Shown piece after piece: positions 9,002-17,325 of a stretch of DNA of 62,606 nt. The translations under genes and the position numbers were made by a program. The notes under the pieces were generated by a model. The model was not told where the DNA came from, made no database searches, and was given only the letters and a program-made list of their open reading frames with translations. Source of the DNA: CAYJDG01 sp964368875 (GTDB taxonomy: Bacteria; Pseudomonadota; Alphaproteobacteria; Micavibrionales; Micavibrionaceae); the NCBI GenBank assembly GCA_964368875.1, contig CAYJDG010000009.1, positions 1-62,606 on the forward strand, read 5' to 3'. Each line of letters begins with the position of its first letter. Positions within the stretch are counted from its first letter, which is position 1.

Positions 9002-10753
9002 TTAGCTCGACTGGCGGCGCAGGAATGCCGGGATGTCGAGAGGATTTTCTTCTTCCGCTGCAGGACGGGATGGTTGATCAATGTTCAAGCGGCCTTGAGC
9101 AGGATTCTGTGGAACACGTTGTGGTGCACGCAGATCTTGCTGCGGGTAATACATCCCAGCTGGCGTAGCTTGCGGAGGGGAAGCAACACTGGTGTCTTCC
9201 GCAAGAGCACCATCGTCCTGAAGACGGCTGCGCAATTGACCCGTAATCCGCTCAAACAAGGAAGCAGATTTTTTCTTTTCCGGCGCATATACGGCCTGAT
9301 TTTGAGCTTGTGCCGGAGGAACAATCACAACTGGTTGAGCGACCTGCGGCTGTTGCGGGTAACCCCCAGCTGGCTCCATCGGACGTGGAGGAATAAAGGA
9401 ATTCCCAACACGCGCACCACGGATCGCTGCATCCTGAACAGCCTGCTGAGTCGTTTGCTGATAGCTCGGCTGAACCTGCTGATAAACAGGTTGTTGTACG
9501 GGCTGGCTTTGCATGATCATCTCCTGCTGGACGAAGCCGGCAGGTATTTCATTCGTCTTAAACGCAGACGCTGCCTGAGCATAGGCAGGAGCCGCAACAA
9601 CCCGTTGTGGGGCCTGAACAGCTTGAGGTACCTGCGGATAGCCGGAGGCGTAGGTCTGCGGCTGGGCTTGTGGCTGAGCCTGCGGATATGCAGTTCTCGT
9701 AGTAGCGGTGGTACCAACAGCGCTTGTGGTTGTGGTGGACGAGGTAACCTTATTACGTTTTTCTGCGACTGCCGCATCGATACCCGTTGCAACAACCGAG
9801 ACACGCATCGTGCCTTCCATGCGTTCATCAAAGCTCGAACCAAAGATAATATTTGCGTTCGGATCGATTTCATCACGGATACGGTTACAAGCTTCATCGA
9901 CTTCGAAGAGGGTCATGTCGTAACCGCCGGTCACGTTGATGATAACGCCACGGGCGCCCTTCATCGAGACGTCGTCGAGCAATGGGTTACTGATAGCTTT
10001 CTCAGCAGCTTCAGTTGCACGGCGGTCGCCAGTTGCTTCGCCTGCACCAATAACGGCCTTGCCCATTTCGAGCATAACGGAACGAATATCGGCGAAATCA
10101 AGATTGATCAGACCCTGCATAACGATGAGATCGGTAACGGAGCGAACCGCAGACTGCAAAACACTGTCAGCCATTTTAAAGGCATCGGCGAAGGTGGTCT
10201 TCTCATTGACGACACGGAAAAGGTTCTGGTTAGGAATTACGATCAGCGTATCGACATAGTTCTGCATTTCAGCGATGCCCTCTTCCGCCATTTTCATGCG
10301 GTGAGTACCTTCGAAATGGAATGGCTTGGTCACAACGCCAACGGTCAGGATACCGCGCTCGCGGCAGCTCTTCGCAATCACTGATGCGCCGAGCGTACCT
10401 GTACCACCGCCCATACCGGCTGTGATGAACACCATGTTGGTGTTGTCGAGATGCTGCATAACCTCATCAAGGCTCTCTTCAGCAGCAGCACGGCCGATTT
10501 CAGGCTTGGCTCCAGCACCAAGGCCCTCAGTCAGACCAACACCTAACTGAACTTTATGGTCGGCAAGGCTGCCGGCCAGAGCCTGTGCATCCGTGTTACA
10601 AACAACAAAGTCGACGCCGATCAGGTTGGATGAAATCATATTGTTGACGGCATTACCGCCCGCTCCACCAACACCGACAACGGTGATCTTGGGGGAAAGC
10701 TTTTTAGTCGAGTGCAAATGGGTATCCACGTTATTCATCCTGATGTTGATCAT
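9002..10753 (-). CDS. ftsZ: cell division protein FtsZ with altered T4 loop
   Basis: Tubulin-like GTPase that forms the Z ring. The N-terminal GTPase domain (about 21-340) has GVGGAGGNAVNNM, the tubulin signature GMGGGTGT (113-120) and the T7 synergy loop NLDFADI. Residues after the signature read LGAS where most FtsZ have GAAP; I confirmed this by translating 10385-10425. A long Gln/Pro/Ala-rich linker (about 345-560) precedes the conserved C-terminal peptide DIPAFLRRQ, which binds FtsA or other tethers. At 583 residues it is long, as in many alphaproteobacteria. It is separated from ftsA by two genes. An alternative start is Met6. Confidence 0.97.
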   Translation of the reverse strand: MINIRMNNVDTHLHSTKKLSPKITVVGVGGAGGNAVNNMISSNLIGVDFVVCNTDAQALAGSLADHKVQLGVGLTEGLGAGAKPEIGRAAAEESLDEVMQHLDNTNMVFITAGMGGGTGTLGASVIAKSCRERGILTVGVVTKPFHFEGTHRMKMAEEGIAEMQNYVDTLIVIPNQNLFRVVNEKTTFADAFKMADSVLQSAVRSVTDLIVMQGLINLDFADIRSVMLEMGKAVIGAGEATGDRRATEAAEKAISNPLLDDVSMKGARGVIINVTGGYDMTLFEVDEACNRIRDEIDPNANIIFGSSFDERMEGTMRVSVVATGIDAAVAEKRNKVTSSTTTTSAVGTTATTRTAYPQAQPQAQPQTYASGYPQVPQAVQAPQRVVAAPAYAQAASAFKTNEIPAGFVQQEMIMQSQPVQQPVYQQVQPSYQQTTQQAVQDAAIRGARVGNSFIPPRPMEPAGGYPQQPQVAQPVVIVPPAQAQNQAVYAPEKKKSASLFERITGQLRSRLQDDGALAEDTSVASPPQATPAGMYYPQQDLRAPQRVPQNPAQGRLNIDQPSRPAAEEENPLDIPAFLRRQSS

Positions 10754-11081
10754 TATTTTGTTCCTGTGAGGCCTCCGTGCAGGGGGAATGTCGCGATTCT
10801 AGGTGCGATCTTGATAGAGGAAAAGTGTAAAGGTGCGAGGGGAAGAGAAAACACGAAGAGAATCAGTCCTTTCAGTCTAATCTTGCCCTGAATCATTTTG
10901 CAAACACTTTGCGTTAACTGACTCATTTGATTCTGTTTTCAGGATTGTGGCAGGTTAGTTCCGCAGGTCAAACCCGACTCGGGAAGATTGGTGTGGATAA
11001 CTTAGGTAGGCAAAATTCACCCACGATCAAGATGGCCGCCTCAGGAATCATCTGCTACGCTCAGTCTTCAAGAGGTTCGCG
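10754..11081. promoter_or_regulatory. ftsZ upstream region with seven GANTC (CcrM-type) sites
   Basis: This 328-bp gene-free region separates ftsZ (minus) and an unknown exported protein gene (plus). GANTC occurs at 10795, 10860, 10890, 10920, 10929, 10976 and 11045, against about 1.3 expected by chance. Three of them (10860, 10890, 10920) are exactly 30 bp apart. In Caulobacter and relatives, CcrM methylates GANTC and ftsZ transcription depends on methylation and GcrA. A similar role here is an inference. I find no confident -35/-10 pair. Confidence 0.65.
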
Positions 11082-12020
11082 ATGCATTCCAGATTCAGCT
11101 TGGTCTTTTTCACAGTCCTGCTTGGTATTTTCCCGGGTCGTTACGCAGAAGCAACTGAGGCGCCAACCCAACCCGTTGCGGTTGCCCCACCTCCTGCCCC
11201 AAGCCCGGCCGCCCAGGCTGCGGATTCTGCTGTTAAGGAAACCGTAGTGACAACTGGAATATCCGGTAATCAGAAAAAACCTGCTGAAGTAATCCCCCTG
11301 CTCTGGAAAGAACAGGATGTGCCTCCTCTATGCTTCGATCAGATGATGATGGCCAGCGAAACAGTTCAACCAAAAATTTCTATTCCGAACTGCAATGATG
11401 ATGTGGAGAAAAAAATTCTCCGCACCTATAGCGAAGAGGGCTGGATCAGAACCGATTACAGATATAAAGCCGATGGCGACGATTATCCGGCGCTTACCTC
11501 TATGTACCGCGTGATAGGCAAAACCAAAGATGGCTACGCTATAGAAATATCAAGTGCGACGGGGGGCTCTGGGCGATTTACAGCGATTATTGTCGTCAAA
11601 GTCGATGGTCCGGTGCTTGAGCTGGTGCATAACTACGGTACAGGTGACCGCTGCAATAGCGGCGTAGCCGATGCCGAAGTTAAAGACGGCGCAGTTTTAT
11701 ATGGCTTCTATTTAACTCCGGCAGACTTCGCCTCTGTTGCCTTCGGTGACGATCAGGGACTTCTCGCTTATGAAGATTTAGAAGCGAGCGCAGTCAGCTG
11801 CTTCGCTATTCAGCATTATCGTGATGGGAAGATGGAAAATATCGAGCTTGAACCTGATGCATTTAAACAAGATCAAGAAGGCTGGACATCGAATTTTGCT
11901 CTGCAGACCTGCATGAATATTTACCTTCGCAAATCTGTCGCTGCAGGAAAAACGAAATTCACATTGCCGGAATTTAAAACCTTTATGGAAGGCTTTTTAA
12001 ATTCCTGTAAAAAGGCATAA
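11082..12020 (+). CDS. unknown exported protein
   Basis: A 312-residue protein with a signal peptide (SLVFFTVLLGIFPGRYAEA, about 5-23), a Pro/Ala-rich linker (about 24-50) and a globular domain containing several Cys (C about 84, 105, 190, 237, 276 and near the C-terminus) that could form periplasmic disulfides. No family recognised. It lies between ftsZ and ftsA on the opposite strand and its last 38 nt overlap the convergent membrane-protein gene. Confidence 0.65.
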   Translation: MHSRFSLVFFTVLLGIFPGRYAEATEAPTQPVAVAPPPAPSPAAQAADSAVKETVVTTGISGNQKKPAEVIPLLWKEQDVPPLCFDQMMMASETVQPKISIPNCNDDVEKKILRTYSEEGWIRTDYRYKADGDDYPALTSMYRVIGKTKDGYAIEISSATGGSGRFTAIIVVKVDGPVLELVHNYGTGDRCNSGVADAEVKDGAVLYGFYLTPADFASVAFGDDQGLLAYEDLEASAVSCFAIQHYRDGKMENIELEPDAFKQDQEGWTSNFALQTCMNIYLRKSVAAGKTKFTLPEFKTFMEGFLNSCKKA

Positions 12021-12711
12021 GGTTGAGACGCTTTAGGACTTCATCCATCGCGCCAGGATAAAATGTATCGTCTTGCGGCATCTGTCCGCTTACCTCGCGC
12101 GCTTCCCTGACCTGCTCGCTCCAGCCACTGGTCTCTATAACACCTTTTAAATCCAACGACTCACCAGAAGGCTGCAAATCCAGCCGCATATGACTGCGCG
12201 GTCCGGTGACATAGATTATACCGCTTGATGGGAATTTAGATTTCTTGAGTCGCAATCTGTATAGATCTTGTCCCTGTACGTAGAGAACGCGCTGATCTGA
12301 AAGCTCAAGGAAATACCCGGCACCTTCATCTTCATATTCTTCCATTTCGACAATCGAGAGCACCTTAAATTCTTCCACCTGCGCTTGCCCAGATGCAAGA
12401 TCCTCGCGGGCCAGCTGCATATGTCCGGAAATTTTATTCATGAACTTTTTATAGGTTCTAACATGGGACCACATACCGTAAGCAGCGGGGACCAGTGCTA
12501 TACTGCCAGCGATTACCATGCGCAGTTGCTGATCGGTCAACTCAAAGTTTGTCCCAAACCATTTCAGAAGCAGATTTGAGATCACAAAGACGACACTAAA
12601 AAAGAAAAACCCTATAAATAATGCGCCTCTAACCATCTCCCCGGTCATCAAGAGACCGGACCTGACTTTCAACAGGCTACGTTCGTCAGGGGTTAACGCA
12701 CGTAATGTCAT
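11983..12711 (-). CDS. unknown membrane protein following ftsA
   Basis: A 242-residue protein with two likely transmembrane helices (about 27-50 and 64-82) and a C-terminal soluble domain of beta character (VEEFKVLSIVEMEEY... DQRVLYVQGQDLYRLRL). It starts 4 nt downstream of ftsA and is likely co-transcribed with it, so a role in envelope or division is possible. I recognise no family, and the function is unknown. Its end overlaps the convergent gene by 38 nt. Confidence 0.65.
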   Translation of the reverse strand: MTLRALTPDERSLLKVRSGLLMTGEMVRGALFIGFFFFSVVFVISNLLLKWFGTNFELTDQQLRMVIAGSIALVPAAYGMWSHVRTYKKFMNKISGHMQLAREDLASGQAQVEEFKVLSIVEMEEYEDEGAGYFLELSDQRVLYVQGQDLYRLRLKKSKFPSSGIIYVTGPRSHMRLDLQPSGESLDLKGVIETSGWSEQVREAREVSGQMPQDDTFYPGAMDEVLKRLNLMPFYRNLKSLP

Positions 12712-12715
12712 GATT

Positions 12716-13984
12716 TTACCAGTTTTCGCGTAACCACACTTTAACCCGTTGCCAGACGGAACCCGGTTCTACGGATGCCATGATCTCAGCAGGCATTTCA
12801 GAGGCACGCTCAGTCACATAATGCAGCAGGCCAGCAGTGGTTGAAAAAGCTGCGCCGCTCACAGCATCGGCCAGGCCAGGCATACGCACTGGTCGGCCTA
12901 AGCGAACTTGTTTCTCCAGGTATTTTTGAGCGAGCTCACGCAAACCCGGAATCTGACTCGCTCCACCAGTGAGCACAAGGCGTCGGCCTGCGATCTGCCC
13001 CAGCCCGCTTTCATGCAATCGCGCTCGGACCATTTCGAGAGTTTCCTCTAGGCGGGGAGCGATGATGCTGACAAGATAGGAGCGCGGCACATGATTGGGC
13101 TGCGTATGGTCATCTTCACCGATTGGCGGCACATCGATGAGATCTTTGTCGTCGGTCGTCGTCGCAATGGCGCTGCCATATAAAATTTTCAGGCGTTCTG
13201 CCGCCTGCAATGACGTCGTCAGGCCTTTGGCAATATCATTGGTGACATGCTGCCCGCCGACTGGAATGGCATCCGTAAAAATCAGTTCGCCGCCAAAGAA
13301 AACTGCGATTGAGGTTGTTCCTCCACCCATGTCCACAACGGTACAGCCAAGGTCCATTTCATCTTCAACCAGCGAGGAAAGCCCTGCGGCATAAGGGGAA
13401 GAGCACAGTGCCGTAATATCGAGATGACTGCTTTCGATACAGTTCGCCATATTGCGCAGCGTACCAATATTGCCAGTTACAAGATGAACATCGACTTCAA
13501 GCATCTGACCGAACAGACCGCGGGGTTCACGAATACCTTCATGGCCATCAATGCGGAAAGCCGTCGGAATAGTATGGATCAGTTCCTGTTCATGTCCTGC
13601 GACTTGGCCCTGAGCCTTTGCCAGAGCGCGACGAATATCGTTGTTGGTAATTGACTCACCCATCACCTGCACATCGACGCGCATCAGATGAGATTTGGTA
13701 TGAACGGCCGGGACGTTGACCACAACTTCACGCAGCGGGTAGCCCTTGGTTACATCGGCAGCCATGTTTTCAGCTGCATGGACAGCCTGACGAATGGCGG
13801 CCTCGGCTGCATCCAGATCAACAACTGTTCCTGATTTGATACCTTGTGAAGCTTGATGACCAATTCCGATCACATCAACATTGCCGTTATCATCGCGCAC
13901 GCGTGCGATGAAACAGGCAATCTTGCTGGACCCAATATCGAGCGCAGCAATGACAGATCCTTTCGGCTGAAGGCGTTTCGCCAT
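12716..13984 (-). CDS. ftsA: cell division protein FtsA
   Basis: Actin-like ATPase that tethers FtsZ to the membrane and recruits the divisome. It shows ALDIGSSKIACFIA (about 14-27, phosphate 1), a central 1C insertion, TVVDMGGGTTSIA (phosphate 2) and RRLVLTGGASQIPGL (adenosine motif). The C-terminus SVWQRVKVWLRENW is the amphipathic membrane-targeting helix. The length of 422 is normal. It lies 20 nt downstream of ftsQ. Confidence 0.96.
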   Translation of the reverse strand: MAKRLQPKGSVIAALDIGSSKIACFIARVRDDNGNVDVIGIGHQASQGIKSGTVVDLDAAEAAIRQAVHAAENMAADVTKGYPLREVVVNVPAVHTKSHLMRVDVQVMGESITNNDIRRALAKAQGQVAGHEQELIHTIPTAFRIDGHEGIREPRGLFGQMLEVDVHLVTGNIGTLRNMANCIESSHLDITALCSSPYAAGLSSLVEDEMDLGCTVVDMGGGTTSIAVFFGGELIFTDAIPVGGQHVTNDIAKGLTTSLQAAERLKILYGSAIATTTDDKDLIDVPPIGEDDHTQPNHVPRSYLVSIIAPRLEETLEMVRARLHESGLGQIAGRRLVLTGGASQIPGLRELAQKYLEKQVRLGRPVRMPGLADAVSGAAFSTTAGLLHYVTERASEMPAEIMASVEPGSVWQRVKVWLRENW

Positions 13985-14004
13985 AACTTCAAATCACTTC
14001 ACGT

Positions 14005-14859
14005 TTAAATATTTTTGTCGGGCGTGTAGGAGGCTTGATATTCCTGTACCGCACCCGGCTTGGTTTGCACGACTATACGTACAGGATCGCGCAGGTCAAT
14101 CGCCTCAATCTGGCGATCCATCAGGCCGCCTTCTGCCTGAGCTTTGGCCAGTCTGGCGATGGCCTGCCCCTGGTCGTCTTCGGGCAACCTGACCGCCACC
14201 CCGTTTTTGAGGTAAAGATCCCAGCGCCGTCCGCCAATCCATTTTGCTGACTCGAGACGCGATTTAAGGGCTGGCTCGGCCTGAATCATGGCAACCAGAT
14301 CGGGTGCACGTTGCGGGGCTTCTTCGCCGACGATAATTGGCAGTGACCGAAATTGATCAAGGTTGGTATCTGTCAGTACAACACCCTGCGCATCGACCAG
14401 CGCAAGCTTGCCCTGACGTTGCCAGAGCGCCAACGGTGTACGCTCTTTGATTGCAATATATATTGTATCCGGCAACCTGCGCTCAACCAGAGCGTCATCA
14501 ACCCAGGATATCTGCTCCAGACGAGTTTCGATGTCGCCGATATTGGTCGCAAAAATTGAATCGCCCGGCTGCACAGCAACTGCAGTTTTCAAAGCTGCCT
14601 TGTCGAGATTGGTGCGGCCTTCAATAACGAGATTATGAACACGAAACCCTGAGTCAGCAGAAGCCGAGAAAAAGCTACGCTCAGCGCGCCCTGTGGTTTG
14701 TGAAACCCATCCCGACGCCCAGAGATAAAAACAGGCATAAGAGAGCAAACAGCCGCCTACCACAAACAGGCTGAGGCGACGGGCCCAATAGACAAGGCGC
14801 GCCCTTTGTCCGGCGCGGCGATTGAGGATGGTTGTACGGCGAGTCCCGGGTGACGGCAT
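14005..14859 (-). CDS. ftsQ: cell division protein FtsQ
   Basis: Bitopic divisome protein linking early and late components. Basic N-terminus (residues 1-28), one transmembrane helix (about 29-49), then a periplasmic POTRA domain starting FRVHNLVIEGRTN, and a beta domain (RLPDTIYIAIKERTPLALW...). The length of 284 is normal. A terminator sits only about 30 nt upstream of its start, so its transcription must come from read-through or a promoter that I cannot define. Confidence 0.93.
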   Translation of the reverse strand: MPSPGTRRTTILNRRAGQRARLVYWARRLSLFVVGGCLLSYACFYLWASGWVSQTTGRAERSFFSASADSGFRVHNLVIEGRTNLDKAALKTAVAVQPGDSIFATNIGDIETRLEQISWVDDALVERRLPDTIYIAIKERTPLALWQRQGKLALVDAQGVVLTDTNLDQFRSLPIIVGEEAPQRAPDLVAMIQAEPALKSRLESAKWIGGRRWDLYLKNGVAVRLPEDDQGQAIARLAKAQAEGGLMDRQIEAIDLRDPVRIVVQTKPGAVQEYQASYTPDKNI

Positions 14860-14886
14860 GGCTGATCTTTTACAGGTCTGAAGAAA

Positions 14887-14910
14887 AGGAAAAAGGGCGG
14901 AAACGCCCGG
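14887..14910 (-). terminator. rho-independent terminator between the MurF-like gene and ftsQ
   Basis: On the minus strand GGGCG-TTTC-CGCCC (14908-14895) is followed by T5 (14894-14890). It lies downstream of the MurF-like gene and just before ftsQ. A second weaker stem (AGTCTG/CAGACC, about 14914-14932) precedes it. This isolates the inserted dipeptidase/ligase operon from ftsQA, or acts as an attenuator. Confidence 0.7.
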
Positions 14911-14987
14911 AAAGGTCTGGTCTTTTCAGACTACAGAGTTAGGAGAGAATTTTAAAGAGTTGTGAAGGGCTCTTAGATGTTATGTAA

Positions 14988-16571
14988 TTACAAAACGAGT
15001 TTTTTCTCATAAACATCGGGCAAATCGTTTTCAATCAGCACAATATCGCCGGGTAACCCGTTCGTCTTCAGCCAAGCTTGACCTTCTGCGAGATTGGCAA
15101 CCTCATGAAGTTGCCCTGTCCCTTTGGCCTGATGGAATCCTGTTACGAAACTTGGAATTCGGTCGGGCTTCACAGCCAGAACGACATCCGTATGGCTCGC
15201 GGCATGCGCCCCCAGTTCCTGATGGACTTCGGCATGACGCGCACCCAACTCAGCAACGCCCGGCGTCATAAGAATTCTGCGTCCACCTTTTTCTGCCGAG
15301 ATCACGCTCATCAATTCCACTGCCGCCTTAAAGCCAAGCGGGTTTGAATTGTAAGCATCATCAATATAGGTCATTCCATCAGCTTGGGCTTTGACTTCAA
15401 GGCGATGCTGGATCTGTGGAACGGTTCGCAGCGATGCGACAACCCGGTCTGGGATCAGGCCCAGCTCGAGGGCCGTAGTAAAGGCAAGCGTTACATTCCC
15501 AGCGTGATGATGGCCAAACAATGGCGCAAAAATTGAGTAGTCCCGTCCATGGGCATGAACCTCTATGGTCAAGCCTGTTGCAGACTGAACGACCGACCCA
15601 ATTTTAACATTAGCGTCTGCCCCGGATCCACATACAACAAATTTTCCTCGCTGGGCCGCGACAAATTCCTTCGCGTAACTTTGCGCAAGTACATCCTCAT
15701 GGATGACCATGCGTCCGCCTTGTGCACTCAGGACTGCTTCTGCAAGTTCGAATTTAGCACGGGCGACGGTATCAAGCGTTTTAAAACGCTCATAATGCGC
15801 TTCACCGATCGCCGTAATAATCCCTGTCTGTGGAGGAGTGAGATTGCAGAGTTTTTCGATGGACTGAATGCCATAAGCACCCATTTCAACGATAAAATAC
15901 TGACAGTCATCGGGCAGGTTCTCACGGATAATCCGTGAAATTCCCATCAAAGTATTGATACTTCCCGGCGTATAAAGCGTCGGAGCATCCATCTCAAGAA
16001 TATGCCCAAGGATATGTTTGACCGAGGTTTTGCCGAACGATCCAGTGATACCGATGACCTTTGGAGAAACCTGGGCCAGACGAGCTCTCGCTTCTGCCAT
16101 TATTTTATTTTTTATTTTTGTCTCGATCGGGCTGAGCAACACATTACCAATCACAAGCAAAACAGGAATGAATTGGACCGCTATAATCCAGCTAATGTAA
16201 AATTTGCTGAGCGCCGCAAAAAATCCTGCGACCGCAATCAAAAGCAACGTGATCCAAAATATCCTTTTGGCGCGACTGGTCATGACCAGTTTCTTCTTGG
16301 CGTCTTTGCGCGGGTCACTTTCCTTGAAACTGAAGCCTATGAAGGCTCCTATGAAAGCGAGCGGCAAAAGAAATTCATATGGCACAAAAAATAACCCGGT
16401 TCCCACAACCAGCAAGGTCAGAGAAAGTTTACGGTCAACTGCCCTTGTCGCGACTATCCAGTTTAAAAAGCGTTGTCCGTCATATTCTTCCTGTTGAAAG
16501 ATATGTAGATAGCGACGCAGGCGCTGAGCCGAGAAATAAATAAAGGTTATGAGAACCAGCAGGTTAAGCAT
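14988..16571 (-). CDS. membrane-anchored MurF-like Mur ligase
   Basis: ATP-dependent amide ligase of the Mur family with an added N-terminal membrane domain. About five hydrophobic helices (1-14, 51-64, 67-81, 104-121, 127-147) precede a Mur ligase domain with P-loop ITGSFGKTS (Lys181), EMGAYG, an HHHAGNV segment and DDAYNSNP, which resembles the MurF DSYNANP motif. A separate ordinary murF exists at 25636-27054, so this is not the housekeeping enzyme. Start 16571 is chosen for GGAG about 10 nt upstream and 1 nt spacing from the hydrolase stop; 16580 is an alternative. The likely reaction is joining a (dipeptide) amine to a carboxylate on a membrane-linked substrate. The substrate is unknown. 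Confidence 0.8.
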   Translation of the reverse strand: MLNLLVLITFIYFSAQRLRRYLHIFQQEEYDGQRFLNWIVATRAVDRKLSLTLLVVGTGLFFVPYEFLLPLAFIGAFIGFSFKESDPRKDAKKKLVMTSRAKRIFWITLLLIAVAGFFAALSKFYISWIIAVQFIPVLLVIGNVLLSPIETKIKNKIMAEARARLAQVSPKVIGITGSFGKTSVKHILGHILEMDAPTLYTPGSINTLMGISRIIRENLPDDCQYFIVEMGAYGIQSIEKLCNLTPPQTGIITAIGEAHYERFKTLDTVARAKFELAEAVLSAQGGRMVIHEDVLAQSYAKEFVAAQRGKFVVCGSGADANVKIGSVVQSATGLTIEVHAHGRDYSIFAPLFGHHHAGNVTLAFTTALELGLIPDRVVASLRTVPQIQHRLEVKAQADGMTYIDDAYNSNPLGFKAAVELMSVISAEKGGRRILMTPGVAELGARHAEVHQELGAHAASHTDVVLAVKPDRIPSFVTGFHQAKGTGQLHEVANLAEGQAWLKTNGLPGDIVLIENDLPDVYEKKLVL

Positions 16572-16572
16572 T

Positions 16573-17325
16573 TCAGACATTCTCCATAAAATCTGCAAGG
16601 CGTTTCACAACAGGATGACGCCCCTCACCCAGCACGCTGTAATGATCCTGTCCTGGTAAAATAACTAGCTCTGCATGCGGCATAAGTTTGACCAGTCTTT
16701 CGCCTATGTCTGGCGATGCTTCGCGGTCATTCTCGCCATAAATAAGCTTTACTGGACAGTTTGTGATCTTAGCCTGTTCGGACAAATCTTCGCTGATGAC
16801 ATTGACAAAAACTTTGCGCAGCGGTCCGGCAGATTTGTAATCGGAACTGCCGAATTTCTTACGCAAGCTATCGACACTGATACCAAGCAACGGGACAATC
16901 CGCTTCAGGAATTTGAAAAGATACAGGCGCGTGAGGTAACGCACATTCTCTGCAAAAGGCCGTTGTCTTGGTAGACCCGCCGCCGCGATCAGAAAGAGTC
17001 CATCGACCAGGTCAGGATGACGTGCAGCCAGTTGAATACCAACCCTGCCGCCAAAAGAATGTCCGACCCAGATAATCTTTTTGATAGAGCGGTAGGACCT
17101 GATCAATTCGGCAACATCATCCGCGTAATCAGCAGTGGTCCATGTCTCCGGGGGTGAGGCGCTCTGACCAAAACCGGGGAAATCGACGGCCAGATGTGCT
17201 GCGCGCTGGCCGAGAGACTGTATCAACGCCGAGAACGCCTGGCGGTTATGCCCCCAGCCGTGTCCCCAGACGATAAGACAGTGGGCATCTGAGATTGGAA
17301 CTCCGCTCAAATCATGGGCGATCAT
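16573..17325 (-). CDS. alpha/beta hydrolase in the dipeptidase/ligase operon
   Basis: A 250-residue alpha/beta hydrolase. It shows oxyanion region VWGHGWGH, DFPGFGQS, nucleophile elbow VGHSFGGR, acid GENDREAS and His in GQDHYSV. No signal peptide is seen, so it is probably cytoplasmic. Start 17325 is chosen because ATG overlaps the upstream TGA as ATGA; longer starts invade the VanX-like gene. It is sandwiched between the VanX-like dipeptidase and the MurF-like ligase, so it may act on a peptide or ester made by the same pathway (inference). Confidence 0.8.
   Translation of the reverse strand: MIAHDLSGVPISDAHCLIVWGHGWGHNRQAFSALIQSLGQRAAHLAVDFPGFGQSASPPETWTTADYADDVAELIRSYRSIKKIIWVGHSFGGRVGIQLAARHPDLVDGLFLIAAAGLPRQRPFAENVRYLTRLYLFKFLKRIVPLLGISVDSLRKKFGSSDYKSAGPLRKVFVNVISEDLSEQAKITNCPVKLIYGENDREASPDIGERLVKLMPHAELVILPGQDHYSVLGEGRHPVVKRLADFMENV

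Noticed and set aside
8966..10384. Long plus-strand frame of 472 codons
   Set aside because: Antisense to ftsZ over its whole length, with a composition typical of a reverse-strand shadow and no motif.
10861..10920. CtrA half-sites (TTAA pairs) upstream of ftsZ
   Set aside because: Only one TTAAC is seen; the second half-site is not at the required 7-nt spacing.
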